A DNA stretch of 64,000 bases from an uncultured Bacteroidales bacterium (GCA_902792535.1 CADAZU010000001.1:1-64000), one strand, 5' to 3'; positions 33,619 through 42,082 are shown, numbered from the stretch's first letter. The notes: generated by a model from the letters alone, not told the origin. A program made the numbers and translations.

Positions 33619-33691
33619 AGAGCGATTAAGTACGCAAAAACGCGTAAATTAAAGAAAAAATTAAATTATTTTGCAAAAAGTTATATAAAAA

Positions 33692-33723
33692 TTTGCGTAT
33701 ATCAAAAATTTATATTACCTTTG
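33692..33723 (+). promoter_or_regulatory. Bacteroidetes-type promoter for the C5 methyltransferase
   Basis: TTTG at 33692-33695 and TACCTTTG at 33716-33723, 20-bp spacing, in the same ATTTGCGTATATC context as other phage promoters, but without the upstream palindrome. Confidence 0.78.
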
Positions 33724-33759
33724 CACCCGAAAATTAAAATTTCAGTTTAAGAGTACACG

Positions 33760-35466
33760 ATGACACGGTTATTGTACATAGATTTATTCTGCGGTGCTGG
33801 CGGTACAAGCACAGGTGTAGCACGCGCCCGACTCAACGGCGAACAATGCGCCAAGGTTATAGCGTGTGTGAACCATGACCCGAATGCGATCAAGTCACAT
33901 GCAGCCAATCACCCGGACACACTCCATTTCACAGAGGATATCCGCACGCTCGATATGAAACCGCTCGAAGAGATCACGAACTCCGAGCGTGCCAAAGACC
34001 CTAACGCCAAGGTTGTGTTATGGGCATCCCTGGAATGTACCAACTTCAGTAAGGCGAAAGGCGGTCAGCCGCGAGACGCTGACAGCCGGACGCTGGCTGA
34101 ACATCTGTTCCGCTATATCGAAGCACTCAAACCAGACTACATCTATATTGAGAATGTAGAAGAGTTTATGTGTTGGGGCGAACTCGACGAGAACGGCAAA
34201 CCCGTGAGCAAAGACAAAGGTATCTTATACCTCCGTTGGGTTAAGAACGTGTGCAACTATGGCTATGATTTCTCTCACCGTCTGCTCAATGCCGCAGACT
34301 ATGGCGCAGTAACAAGCCGGACACGTTTCTTTGGTATCTTCGCCAAACATGGACTGCCGACGGTATTCCCCGAACCTACTCATTGCAAAGGCGGCAGACC
34401 GGCAGATATGTTCCATGCAGCACTCAAGCCGTGGCAACCTGTTCGCGATGTGCTCGAACTCGACAACGAGGGTGATAGTATCTTCGCACGCGAAAAACCT
34501 CTTGTAGAGCGTACGCTTGAACGCATATACGCTGGTCTTATTAAATATGTAGCGGGCGGCAAAGATGCGTTCCTTTCGCGCTACAACAGCGTTAAGCCGA
34601 TCGAAACGGCTATGTCGTTAGATGAGCCGTGCGGTGTCGTTACAACAGAGAACCGCTTTGCCAAGGTTAAGGTACAGTTCCTTTCCAAGCAGTTCAGCGG
34701 CGACCCGGATAGCAAGAACATCAGCATCGACGAACCGAGCGGCGCGATCACATGCAAAGATCATCACGCGCTTGCAACGGCGCAGTTCCTCGCTGACTAT
34801 AACTACAAGGGCGAAGGGCGTTCTATTGACGTGCCTGCACCTACGCTGCTAACGCATGACAAACTGGCAGTAGTCAATGCAAGTTTCCTTGACGCGTACT
34901 ATGGCAACGGACATGAGCACTCGATTGATGAGCCTGCTCCCGTCGTGCGCACCGTCGGACATCTTGCACTCGTCACCTCGCGTTTCTTCGCCAATGAGTA
35001 TAGCGGTGGCGGGCAACTGGCAAGCATAGAAAAGCCATCACCGGCAGTTACTACCGTTCCGAAGATGAAGTTGGTGTCGGTAGAGCACGGAAAATTCCTG
35101 ATGAACCCTGCTTATCGCTCAAAAGGCGGCAGTATCGACACTCCGAGTTTCACGCTTGTAGCACGTATGGATAAGACCCCGCCGTACCTCATCAGTACCG
35201 AGCGCGGCGATATATGCGGCGTGATCATCTATGAGACTGACAGCCCTGCGATGCGTAACATAAAGGAGTTTATGGCTATGTACGGTATCGTGGATATCAA
35301 AATGCGTATGCTGAACATACCCGAACTCAAACGTATCATGGGCTTTGGCACGGACTATACGCTGATCGGCACGCAGACCGAGCAAAAGAAATACATCGGC
35401 AATGCGGTTGAGTGTCACATGAGCCAAGCGTTATGTGAGGCACTTGCTGCGGTTCTGAACAAATAA
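33760..35466 (+). CDS. C5-cytosine DNA methyltransferase with repeat-rich target domain
   Basis: 568 aa. Motif I DLFCGAGGTS (8-17), catalytic Cys93 in SLECTNFS in place of the usual PPCQ-x-FS, motif VI ENVEEF. Residues about 280-465 hold four or five tandem repeats of 40-47 residues with SID-x-P-(S/A)-P and FL-x-x-YY-x-G motifs, followed by the C-terminal IPELKRIMGF and YIGNAV motifs. It methylates cytosine C5. The repeats probably form the target-recognition part. Confidence 0.88.
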   Translation: MTRLLYIDLFCGAGGTSTGVARARLNGEQCAKVIACVNHDPNAIKSHAANHPDTLHFTEDIRTLDMKPLEEITNSERAKDPNAKVVLWASLECTNFSKAKGGQPRDADSRTLAEHLFRYIEALKPDYIYIENVEEFMCWGELDENGKPVSKDKGILYLRWVKNVCNYGYDFSHRLLNAADYGAVTSRTRFFGIFAKHGLPTVFPEPTHCKGGRPADMFHAALKPWQPVRDVLELDNEGDSIFAREKPLVERTLERIYAGLIKYVAGGKDAFLSRYNSVKPIETAMSLDEPCGVVTTENRFAKVKVQFLSKQFSGDPDSKNISIDEPSGAITCKDHHALATAQFLADYNYKGEGRSIDVPAPTLLTHDKLAVVNASFLDAYYGNGHEHSIDEPAPVVRTVGHLALVTSRFFANEYSGGGQLASIEKPSPAVTTVPKMKLVSVEHGKFLMNPAYRSKGGSIDTPSFTLVARMDKTPPYLISTERGDICGVIIYETDSPAMRNIKEFMAMYGIVDIKMRMLNIPELKRIMGFGTDYTLIGTQTEQKKYIGNAVECHMSQALCEALAAVLNK

Positions 35467-35478
35467 GGCTATGGAGGA

Positions 35479-35730
35479 ATGAAACCGATCTGCATCAACT
35501 GTTTCTACTACTGCTACGATGCCATTTTGCGGGCAAATCGCGGGCTTGACCCATACGACTACAGCAGATCGTTCTGCGGACTGCATGGCTGCGCTGAAAT
35601 AGAGAACCCGAGAGAGGTGCAAACGGTAGATCGCTTGAATGGCGGTGTTAATGAAGAATACCCGGGATGTAGATGCGGATTCTTCCCAAAGAAAGACAAC
35701 AAACCAATTCAGTTAGCATTGGAAATATGA
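35479..35730 (+). CDS. Small cysteine-rich protein
   Basis: 83 aa with eight Cys (CINCFYYC, FCGLHGC, GCRC), suggesting one or two zinc sites. No family recognised. Confidence 0.65.
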   Translation: MKPICINCFYYCYDAILRANRGLDPYDYSRSFCGLHGCAEIENPREVQTVDRLNGGVNEEYPGCRCGFFPKKDNKPIQLALEI

Positions 35731-35770
35731 TCAAGCCTATTTATAACTTCAAAGAAAAGGAGTAAACGAT

Positions 35771-36118
35771 ATGACCGAAACGATTAAAGAATTGCGCCCC
35801 GTGGCACGCAAGCCGCATAGATGTGACTGGTGCGGTGGCATAATTGAGAAAGGCGAGCAGTACGTGCGACACACGCTGAAGTATGAGAACGAGCCGCCTT
35901 ATGACTGGTGTAGTCACAAGGACTGTGATGAGATAGTCGGCGTGCTCGATATGTCGCAGGTATGCGCAGATAGCGACGGCATTTCCGCAGACGATTTTGA
36001 AGAGATTGTGTATGATGCGTATCTTTTTCTGATTGAGACCAAAGAGTTGCAGCCAATGCGCGACCTCCACGAAAAGGTTAAGTATGTGTTAGAACACAAA
36101 GACGAATTAAAGCAGTAG
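35771..36118 (+). CDS. Zinc-finger protein
   Basis: 115 aa. RCDWCGGIIEKGEQY and WCSHKDC form a four-Cys zinc finger; the rest is helical and acidic. Similar proteins occur widely in phages; function unknown. Confidence 0.7.
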   Translation: MTETIKELRPVARKPHRCDWCGGIIEKGEQYVRHTLKYENEPPYDWCSHKDCDEIVGVLDMSQVCADSDGISADDFEEIVYDAYLFLIETKELQPMRDLHEKVKYVLEHKDELKQ

Positions 36119-36119
36119 T

Positions 36120-36662
36120 ATGGATACAGCATTGTCAGTAGATAAAATTCAGCGGCTTATTGTAGATTACGAGGGCGGCGCACGGACGAGCATCTTTGTT
36201 CCGAACGTGTCATGGGGCTATTTCAAGAGCCACGAAGCCGATCTGCTCCGTATCAGCAAGCAAGGCTATCTGACCGAGTACGAGATCAAACGATCATGGT
36301 CGGACTTTCTCGCTGATTTCAAGAAAGACGGTACGCACTTTGAGGGTAAGGTCGCTCATCTGTACTACGTTGTGCCGGAGAGCATTAAGGATAAGTGCAA
36401 GCAGTTCTTGGAAGAGCACGATTTCCACGAGCCGTACACGAAGAGCCGTAATTTCGGCTACCCGCCAGTCGGATTGCTCTACTACACCGAGAGCGGTATC
36501 ATGTACGGTTGCAAGAACGCTCCGCACCTCGCACGGTACACGCATAGCAACGATTGCGACTACAAACTCTACTTGGAGGAACAGTTGGCGATCATGCGCC
36601 TTGGACTGCTGCGGCTGTGGACGCGCCCAACACAAAAAGAACCAACATTAGATTTAGAATAG
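36120..36662 (+). CDS. MmcB/PD-(D/E)xK-like nuclease-fold protein
   Basis: 180 aa. Acidic residues in EADLLRI and EYEIKRSWSDFLADFKK match the E-x-K nuclease core of the MmcB/restriction-endonuclease-like family; Lys-rich middle. Likely DNA-end processing or repair. Confidence 0.72.
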   Translation: MDTALSVDKIQRLIVDYEGGARTSIFVPNVSWGYFKSHEADLLRISKQGYLTEYEIKRSWSDFLADFKKDGTHFEGKVAHLYYVVPESIKDKCKQFLEEHDFHEPYTKSRNFGYPPVGLLYYTESGIMYGCKNAPHLARYTHSNDCDYKLYLEEQLAIMRLGLLRLWTRPTQKEPTLDLE

Positions 36663-36664
36663 TT

Positions 36665-37132
36665 ATGGCAAGAGAGATTAAGTTTCGGGCGAAAGTAAAA
36701 CAACCCGATGGCATACGATTACCGTTGCCGCCTTACTTCAAAGAGGGAGAATGGGTGCAGGGTGATTTGCACTCCCGTTGCAAAATACCGCATATTCACC
36801 CGTGCGGTAACGACAAATTCCCGATCGACGTTAACACCATCGGTCAGTTCATCGGTATGCTCGATAAGAACGGCAAGGAGATATATGAGGGCGATATTGT
36901 CTATATCAGAATGGGCGACGGTAGCGAATGCCATTGTCTCATAGGATATGATGAAATACTCCTTGGGTTCGGTATCATGGACGAGTATGCCTACCGCTCC
37001 ACGCTGCGAGGATATCCACGTAACTTTGACAATGGCTTTATGCACAGGCTATACAGAGACAGTAAGATCTTTGAGGTACGCGGCAACCTCTACGACAACC
37101 CCGAATTGTTAACTAAAGACCCCGAGGAATAA
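36665..37132 (+). CDS. YopX-family protein
   Basis: 155 aa from the ATG at 36665 (the longer frame from 36554 overlaps the previous gene). REIKFRAK start, WVQGDL, IGQFIGMLDKNGKEIYEGDIV and the final FEVRGNLYDNPEL are YopX signatures. Function unknown. Confidence 0.85.
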   Translation: MAREIKFRAKVKQPDGIRLPLPPYFKEGEWVQGDLHSRCKIPHIHPCGNDKFPIDVNTIGQFIGMLDKNGKEIYEGDIVYIRMGDGSECHCLIGYDEILLGFGIMDEYAYRSTLRGYPRNFDNGFMHRLYRDSKIFEVRGNLYDNPELLTKDPEE

Positions 37133-37201
37133 AAAGAGTACTTTTCTCCAAGAAAAAGAGTACATTTTATGCCATAAAAAGAGTACTAAAATTTTGAGAC
37201 T
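37131..37201 (+). promoter_or_regulatory. Phased-repeat leader A
   Basis: The 11-mer AAAAAGAGTAC occurs three times, at 37131, 37153 and 37176 (22 and 23 bp apart), with TTTTATGCCATAAAA between and TTTTGAGAC before the ATG at 37202. The same layout with different repeat sequence is found before the genes at 61919 and 63694. Confidence 0.7.
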
Positions 37202-37468
37202 ATGCAAACCATTCACAAGCAAGAACTGGCGATCAGCGACATTCAGACGCTCGAACTGCCGCGATTTGCAAGAATAGTACACATCGGCTTGCAGCGTGGA
37301 GTGCCGTGTGTGTGGTACATGTGCGACCCCAATGAGCCGAAGATGAAGATGACCATCCGCTGCTACGGCACTGGGCATCCGATCGGCGAAAGCGGGCTTT
37401 CCTACCTCGGCACAGTCCTTATCCCCGGCGATCTCCTTGTGCTGCACTATTTTATTCAGAATGTATAA
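37202..37468 (+). CDS. DUF7352-like small phage protein
   Basis: 88 aa. The pattern LELPRFARIVHIGLQRGVPCVWYMCDP with a later GTGHPI resembles a small family common in phages of many bacteria; a domain of unknown function. Controlled by the phased-repeat leader A. Confidence 0.65.
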   Translation: MQTIHKQELAISDIQTLELPRFARIVHIGLQRGVPCVWYMCDPNEPKMKMTIRCYGTGHPIGESGLSYLGTVLIPGDLLVLHYFIQNV

Positions 37469-37480
37469 AAACAAGCATAT

Positions 37481-37648
37481 ATGTTTCTGTCAACGTACAC
37501 CAGCAAAGATAAGGTCTTGCGAATGCGGGACGAGATCGAGAAAAAGGCTGACCGCCTGCGCTCCCTTTCTGCCATGAGCGGGTTCTATACCGAGGCAAGA
37601 GCGCGTAAGAAACGCAAGAAAATGAACCGCCACAAGAAAAATCATTGA
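37481..37648 (+). CDS. Small basic protein (55 aa)
   Basis: MFLSTYTSKD... ends with RARKKRKKMNRHKKNH; a short helix (DEIEKKADRLRSL) plus a very basic tail suggest nucleic-acid binding. 12 bp from the previous gene and 3 bp before the next, consistent with an operon member. Confidence 0.6.
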   Translation: MFLSTYTSKDKVLRMRDEIEKKADRLRSLSAMSGFYTEARARKKRKKMNRHKKNH

Positions 37649-37651
37649 ACT

Positions 37652-38062
37652 ATGCAACATCTACATCAAATAACAGTTGACGTGTACAACGCGGTACTGC
37701 AAGTGCTGTTCGGTGAGCCGGACGAGTGTGCGCAGGCTATGCGTGAGTGCAATATCGAGGAGAAAGTTATCAAGGACTGGTTGGACGGGATTAACGAGCG
37801 CAAGGACTGCTACGGCATGTTCTCGCACAATGACGAAGAGAACTTTACCATGCTGTGGTTGCGCGAAGTTCCAGTGACTATCAGAAACTACGCATCGTTA
37901 GTCCATGAGATAGAGCACTATGTATTCTACCTACTCCGACGTATCGGCATGAGACACACCGATGCCAGTGACGAGGCGTATGCCTATCTGACTGCGTACG
38001 TCTTTGAGCAGATCGACAACATCATCGTCACCATGCGTGAAGAAAACGAAAAACAAGACTGA
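37652..38062 (+). CDS. Metalloprotease-like (HExxH) phage protein
   Basis: 136 aa. LVHEIEHYVFYLL contains H-E-x-x-H and a later SDEAYAYLTAYV may supply a third ligand, as in zincin-like folds. Protease activity is unproven. Found in many Bacteroidales phages by pattern memory. Confidence 0.6.
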   Translation: MQHLHQITVDVYNAVLQVLFGEPDECAQAMRECNIEEKVIKDWLDGINERKDCYGMFSHNDEENFTMLWLREVPVTIRNYASLVHEIEHYVFYLLRRIGMRHTDASDEAYAYLTAYVFEQIDNIIVTMREENEKQD

Positions 38063-38063
38063 T

Positions 38064-38174
38064 ATGATCTACATCGTAACAGGCGGTCGCTCCTGCGGTA
38101 AGACGTGGGCGATAAAGAAATACCTCATCGGTATAATACTAACATCATTAAAAAACAAAAAACAATCATTATGA
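38064..38174 (+). CDS. P-loop minigene (36 aa)
   Basis: MIYIVTGGRSCGKTWAIKKY contains a Walker A (GGRSCGKT), after which the frame soon ends. It could be a truncated P-loop protein, because a P-loop alone cannot act as an NTPase. Its stop overlaps the start of the next gene (ATGA). Confidence 0.5.
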   Translation: MIYIVTGGRSCGKTWAIKKYLIGIILTSLKNKKQSL

Positions 38175-38542
38175 GTTTCTATTGGATCACGCGTTTAGAC
38201 GCAATCGTACTGACAGCAGGAGTCATCGGCTCAATCTTATTGACTATCGCGCTGGTGATGTTCCTGATCGGAAACACGGTCGAAGAATGGGATAAAGAAA
38301 ACGAGAATGACAGAAAGCATATCCGTGCAACGTGGATCACTACGTTCGTCGGGATGTTCCTCGTTCTCGTCGCTATCTTCACGCCGACTACAGAGCAGGC
38401 TTGTGCGATCTACTTTGTGGACTACCTGCAAAAGAATGAGGATGCCCGCGAGTTGCCGGACAAAGTAATCAAGTCTGCCAACCTCTATTTCGACAAACTG
38501 ATCGAAGAGTTAGACAAAGAACAGAAGGAGGGCAAGCGATGA
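38171..38542 (+). CDS. Two-helix membrane protein
   Basis: 123 aa from the ATG at 38171 (an upstream frame start at 38105 is inside the minigene). Transmembrane segments at about 8-32 and 55-73, cytoplasmic helical Glu/Lys-rich end. Unknown role. Confidence 0.7.
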   Translation: MSFYWITRLDAIVLTAGVIGSILLTIALVMFLIGNTVEEWDKENENDRKHIRATWITTFVGMFLVLVAIFTPTTEQACAIYFVDYLQKNEDARELPDKVIKSANLYFDKLIEELDKEQKEGKR

Positions 38543-38712
38543 AAACAGTTCTAATCATCATTGGTGTGTTGGTATTCCTGTACATCGTCTATGCAGTGGT
38601 ACGGCATAACAACGACATCAGAAACGGTAAGTGCCCGCGCTGCGGCGCACCCCTGCAACCGTTCGCCAACGAGAGCGTCACAGGGCATTTCTGCGAAGAG
38701 TGCGACTGGTAG
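38539..38712 (+). CDS. Membrane-anchored zinc ribbon (57 aa)
   Basis: N-terminal transmembrane helix (VLIIIGVLVFLYIVYAVV) followed by CPRCG...CEEC zinc ribbon. Starts in the 4-bp overlap with the previous gene. Confidence 0.7.
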   Translation: MKTVLIIIGVLVFLYIVYAVVRHNNDIRNGKCPRCGAPLQPFANESVTGHFCEECDW

Positions 38713-38763
38713 GAAGGAGTGGATAACTACGGCAAGACCGTGCCCTAAAGAAAGGAGAAAACT

Positions 38764-39207
38764 ATGAGAGCAACAGAACTAATGCTTGGGGATTATATCT
38801 ATGATCTCTACGGCAATAAGGCAATAGTAAGAAAACTTGACGACTACAATGAGCACGCCAAGGCAAGCGGTGTCCTCATCGAGTTGGTCGAAGGTGCAGA
38901 AGAGGGCGAGACATTCTGTCTGTATGGAGAGATTGAGCCTATTCGTATCACGCCGGAGATATTGGAAAAGAATGGCTTTGTGTTGAGAGAGGGCTGCACT
39001 ACTGCATGGGATTGGCACTCGGACGATTATTCCGTTCATGTCAGCGGTAACAATGAGCAAGTCCCGATGACGCTGACAATATATGTTCCTTCCGGATGGT
39101 CACGTCATGGCAGTCGCAGACTATTAGATGATTTATCTGTTAGTTATGTACACAAACTACAACATGCGCTGCGGCTATGTGGCGTAAACAAGGAGATCAA
39201 GTTATGA
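38764..39207 (+). CDS. 'VHELQH' family protein, copy 3
   Basis: 147 aa: MRATELMLGDYI, RITPEILEKNGF, VHKLQHALRLCGVNKEIKL. Strong AAAGGAGA ribosome binding site. Stop overlaps the next start. Confidence 0.75.
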   Translation: MRATELMLGDYIYDLYGNKAIVRKLDDYNEHAKASGVLIELVEGAEEGETFCLYGEIEPIRITPEILEKNGFVLREGCTTAWDWHSDDYSVHVSGNNEQVPMTLTIYVPSGWSRHGSRRLLDDLSVSYVHKLQHALRLCGVNKEIKL

Positions 39208-40196
39208 CACACACTTATCGAATGACGTGCCCGTTGTGTTTCGGGTACACGGTGGAGAGCATACTGCGGGGTTTTGTCCTCGATGTAGCAGAGCAGTTCG
39301 CCGTCAATGGCGGGTGGAATGACTGCGTAGAGACCGATCTAATAGCACGCAATCTGAAAATCTCCGTCAACCGAAAGAAACAGTTGCTCGCAGCCGAATA
39401 CGAATTACCGTTCCGCACGAAGAGTATTCATCTGAAGGGTGCAGAGAAAAACGAGTACCTGCGTCTCATGCAGCGAGAACGGATGTTTGAACCGAGCGTG
39501 ATCGACGTGGCGATACGTCTCTTCGGCAAGGACAAAATCAACTCCATACGTGAGAAACTGGGGCTATGCCCGGTCGAGGAGGAACAGATGCGGTTGCAGG
39601 GTCAAGAATTAGACACCGCGATCACACAAGCCCTGTTGAGCGGCGATGAGCCTTTCGACTGGAAGAAACTCCGTAGCGTAGGCACTATCTCCGACGCTGC
39701 TATCTCGCGGCTGGTAGAGAAAACGATCAAGAGCAAAGTGCGCTACAAGGTCATCGTGAACGGCTATCGTCACAACCCTCCGCGCAAACTGATGATCGGT
39801 GACTACGTGGGTGTGATGGTTATGGGGCACTACGGCTTATATGCCAAGGTTGCCGAACTGTACGATGACCGCTTCAAAGTGCTCACCCGTGAGGAGAATG
39901 ACAGCGACTACGACACGCCGCATGTAGAACGGTACGAAATGCTCGAGTCCATACCGCTGACGCATGACATGCTCATGGCTAACGGATGGACGTGTATCTC
40001 CCAAGCACAGCACGACTACACCAACCCCGACTTACTGCGCTACCATGCGTTCATTCGGATATCCCCGATGTCCGGCATATCTGCGCAAAGTGACACGTTC
40101 CGAGACAACCTGTATTTCAACGTGCAGTACGTCCATGAACTTCAGCACGTGTTGAGTATCTTCAACGGCGGCGTGAACGAGGTATTTAATATCTAA
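39204..40196 (+). CDS. Zinc-containing protein fused to a 'VHELQH' module, copy 4
   Basis: 330 aa from the ATG at 39204 (overlaps the previous stop). N-terminal CPLCFGY zinc-like start and a helical region of about 180 residues, then the family module: RKLMIGDYV, PLTHDMLMANGW, YVHELQHVLSIF...GVNEV. The fusion links the family to another domain. Confidence 0.75.
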   Translation: MTHTYRMTCPLCFGYTVESILRGFVLDVAEQFAVNGGWNDCVETDLIARNLKISVNRKKQLLAAEYELPFRTKSIHLKGAEKNEYLRLMQRERMFEPSVIDVAIRLFGKDKINSIREKLGLCPVEEEQMRLQGQELDTAITQALLSGDEPFDWKKLRSVGTISDAAISRLVEKTIKSKVRYKVIVNGYRHNPPRKLMIGDYVGVMVMGHYGLYAKVAELYDDRFKVLTREENDSDYDTPHVERYEMLESIPLTHDMLMANGWTCISQAQHDYTNPDLLRYHAFIRISPMSGISAQSDTFRDNLYFNVQYVHELQHVLSIFNGGVNEVFNI

Positions 40197-40207
40197 TCAG
40201 TATATAT

Positions 40208-40792
40208 ATGAAACGTAAACGTAAATTTGACCTCAAAGGAGGTTACACCTTTATTCAGCAGGCGATCGGGTGCAATCCGAAGAATGCCAAGACCATCGCA
40301 AAGTGCTGGAATCAGATCCTTAAGCACTCCATCGTGCATATCCGTCGCGGTTACGTCGTGTCGGCCGCAATCAAGAACCAGGAAGACTACGACCGCATGA
40401 TGGACTTCCGCAAGCGTGTCAACGAGCGTCGCAAGCAGATCCGCGAGGAACAGACCGCTATTATGCAAGCCATGCTGCGTAACGTAGAGCGGCGTATCGA
40501 GTTCGCCTGCCGCCATATCATCGACAACCCCATCACGGGTGACATCACCAAAGCCGCAATGGACGAACGTAATCTGAAAGTGATCAAGGCGCGCATGGAG
40601 GACGGTTCGCAGATGTATCACCTCCGACAGGGCGAGGCGATCGTCAAACTCAATTTCGAGGGAAAGGACTTGGAGGACTTTGCTCACTGGCTGCAAGAGA
40701 CCTACCACGAGTGTATCACCAATCGCGGCGTGGAGAAAGAGCCGGAAAACCCGCAGAAACAGGTTATCAAACCACTTAATACTAACAACTAA
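40208..40792 (+). CDS. Basic helical hypothetical protein
   Basis: 194 aa, MKRKRKFDL start, long basic helices (MDFRKRVNERRKQIREEQ). No domain recognised; nucleic-acid binding is possible. Confidence 0.65.
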   Translation: MKRKRKFDLKGGYTFIQQAIGCNPKNAKTIAKCWNQILKHSIVHIRRGYVVSAAIKNQEDYDRMMDFRKRVNERRKQIREEQTAIMQAMLRNVERRIEFACRHIIDNPITGDITKAAMDERNLKVIKARMEDGSQMYHLRQGEAIVKLNFEGKDLEDFAHWLQETYHECITNRGVEKEPENPQKQVIKPLNTNN

Positions 40793-40806
40793 AAACCCTT
40801 ATCATT

Positions 40807-41208
40807 ATGTACGAAATCAAAGTGAACTATCTTCGTCAAACGGGCGAAGACAACCCCGGAACAGTTAAGGAAACGTACCTCGTGGACGGTGCTACTCCGA
40901 GTGATGCAGAAAAACGTCTCATGGACGAGATCAAGCCGTTTATCTTCGGTGACTGCGAAGTGCCGATGATACGCAATCGCCGGTTCTTTGACATCTTCCC
41001 CAATGCGGGCGGCGAGAACTGGTACGAGGGCAAGGTCGAACTCATCACCGTGGACGGAGAGATCGAGAAACGCCGCGTCGTGACCGTGCTCGTGCAGGAC
41101 AATCGTATTGATGACGCATTGACCGCGCTCCGTAAGAACCTCAATAACGTGGACTGCGAGATCCTTGCTATCAAGAAATCGCAGATCATCGACCTCATCA
41201 AAGAGTAG
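40807..41208 (+). CDS. DUF4494 protein
   Basis: 133 aa. YEIKVNYLRQTG, VKETYLVDG, DAEKRLMDEI, NWYEGKVELITVD match DUF4494, a Bacteroidetes family of unknown function. Terminator follows. Confidence 0.85.
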   Translation: MYEIKVNYLRQTGEDNPGTVKETYLVDGATPSDAEKRLMDEIKPFIFGDCEVPMIRNRRFFDIFPNAGGENWYEGKVELITVDGEIEKRRVVTVLVQDNRIDDALTALRKNLNNVDCEILAIKKSQIIDLIKE

Positions 41209-41230
41209 CGGAGAGCCGCAGCACAAAAGA

Positions 41231-41268
41231 AAAGCACCCAGCCATGATGGTTGAGTGCTTTTTTTGAT
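41231..41268 (+). terminator. Terminator after DUF4494 gene
   Basis: AAAGCAC-CCAGCCAT and ATGGTTGAGTGCTTT form a long stem, followed by TTTTTTT. Ends the accessory operon; it could also serve the convergent regulator gene. Confidence 0.85.
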
Positions 41269-41301
41269 AACAGCCCCGTGACCCTCTAAAACACAGGACT
41301 G

Positions 41302-41754
41302 CTATTTCTTCCGGCTTTTCTTTTCGTACGAGAACAGGTCGAAGATCGTCACTCCGAGCGCGTCTGCTATCTGACACATGCGCTGGTAGGTCGGATTGCC
41401 GGCACGCAGCATCACGGAGAAAGCAACGTCGGTGATGCCGATCTTCTGCGCTACCTCGCGTTTCTGAAGTCCGCTGCGTGCTACCGCACCGTCGATATCC
41501 AGCACGAGTTCGCCTTTGTCCTCTTCGGGAGCTTGTACGACAACGCCGTTCTTGGTGATCGGCTCGTCCTCAAAGAACTCACCGATAGAACACCCGATCA
41601 CGTCCGCGATAGCACGGAGCGTCGCAACGCTCATGCTGTTCGTCTCGCGGCTCTTGGCTAACATCACATCAAGCGTCTTTTCATGCTTGCCTAACAGTTT
41701 ACTCACCTGCTTAACCGTGAACCCGTATTTGTGTATTACACCTGCTACATTCAT
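41302..41754 (-). CDS. Tandem-HTH transcriptional regulator
   Basis: 150 aa from the ATG at 41754; the longer frame begins with TTG inside the promoter and is rejected. Two XRE-like HTH domains: about 1-60 (VIHKYGFTVKQVSKLLGKHEKTLDV) and about 85-145 (AVARSGLQKREVAQKIGITDVAFSVML). It may be a repressor. It faces the amidoligase operon, transcribed from its own leftward promoter. Confidence 0.8.
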   Translation of the reverse strand: MNVAGVIHKYGFTVKQVSKLLGKHEKTLDVMLAKSRETNSMSVATLRAIADVIGCSIGEFFEDEPITKNGVVVQAPEEDKGELVLDIDGAVARSGLQKREVAQKIGITDVAFSVMLRAGNPTYQRMCQIADALGVTIFDLFSYEKKSRKK

Positions 41755-41787
41755 ACTCAAAAATGCGTTAAAATTTGAAATCGCCTG

Positions 41788-41816
41788 CAAAGATACAACA
41801 AATTATTTAATTATGC
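41788..41816 (-). promoter_or_regulatory. Promoter of the tandem-HTH gene
   Basis: On the minus strand TATCTTTG at 41795-41788 and a TTTG about 20 bp further out (41819-41816) fit the Bacteroidetes consensus. Transcription would start near 41781, 27 nt before the ATG at 41754. Confidence 0.75.
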
Positions 41817-41952
41817 AAATAAAGTTAAAAAAAACTATAGATTTTGTGCATTTTTTACTTCAAAATCGCATCTGATCGCAACAGGCAAAAAACACGAAAA
41901 ACGACCATTTCGCGATAAAAAAGCAAAAAAAGTGATTTTTTTCTTCATTTTT

Positions 41953-42048
41953 TATATTACTAAAGTAATATAGCGAAAATAATTAAAAAAAATAATTTAA
42001 AAAAGTTATCAAAAAATTTGCATATATCAAAAAAATGTATTACCTTTG
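41953..42048 (+). promoter_or_regulatory. Palindrome-linked phage promoter, copy 3
   Basis: TATATTAC (41953-41960) and GTAATATA (41965-41972), then TTTG at 42017-42020 and TACCTTTG at 42041-42048. Relative to the other two copies the T in one arm and the A in the other have changed together (AAC/GTT to TAC/GTA), preserving the dyad. Centre is about 54 bp before the -33 box. Drives the amidoligase gene. Confidence 0.85.
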
Positions 42049-42050
42049 CA

Positions 42051-42082
42051 GCGTCAAATTAAAATCACACTTTAATTGACGC
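42051..42082 (+). promoter_or_regulatory. 5' leader stem-loop of the amidoligase operon
   Basis: GCGTCAAATTAAA pairs with TTTAATTGACGC (one bulge), at the predicted transcript start. Same position and core as at 16734. Confidence 0.6.

Noticed and set aside
37652..38062. Definite zinc metalloprotease
   Set aside because: H-E-x-x-H is present, but a third ligand and family match could not be confirmed; kept only as metalloprotease-like.
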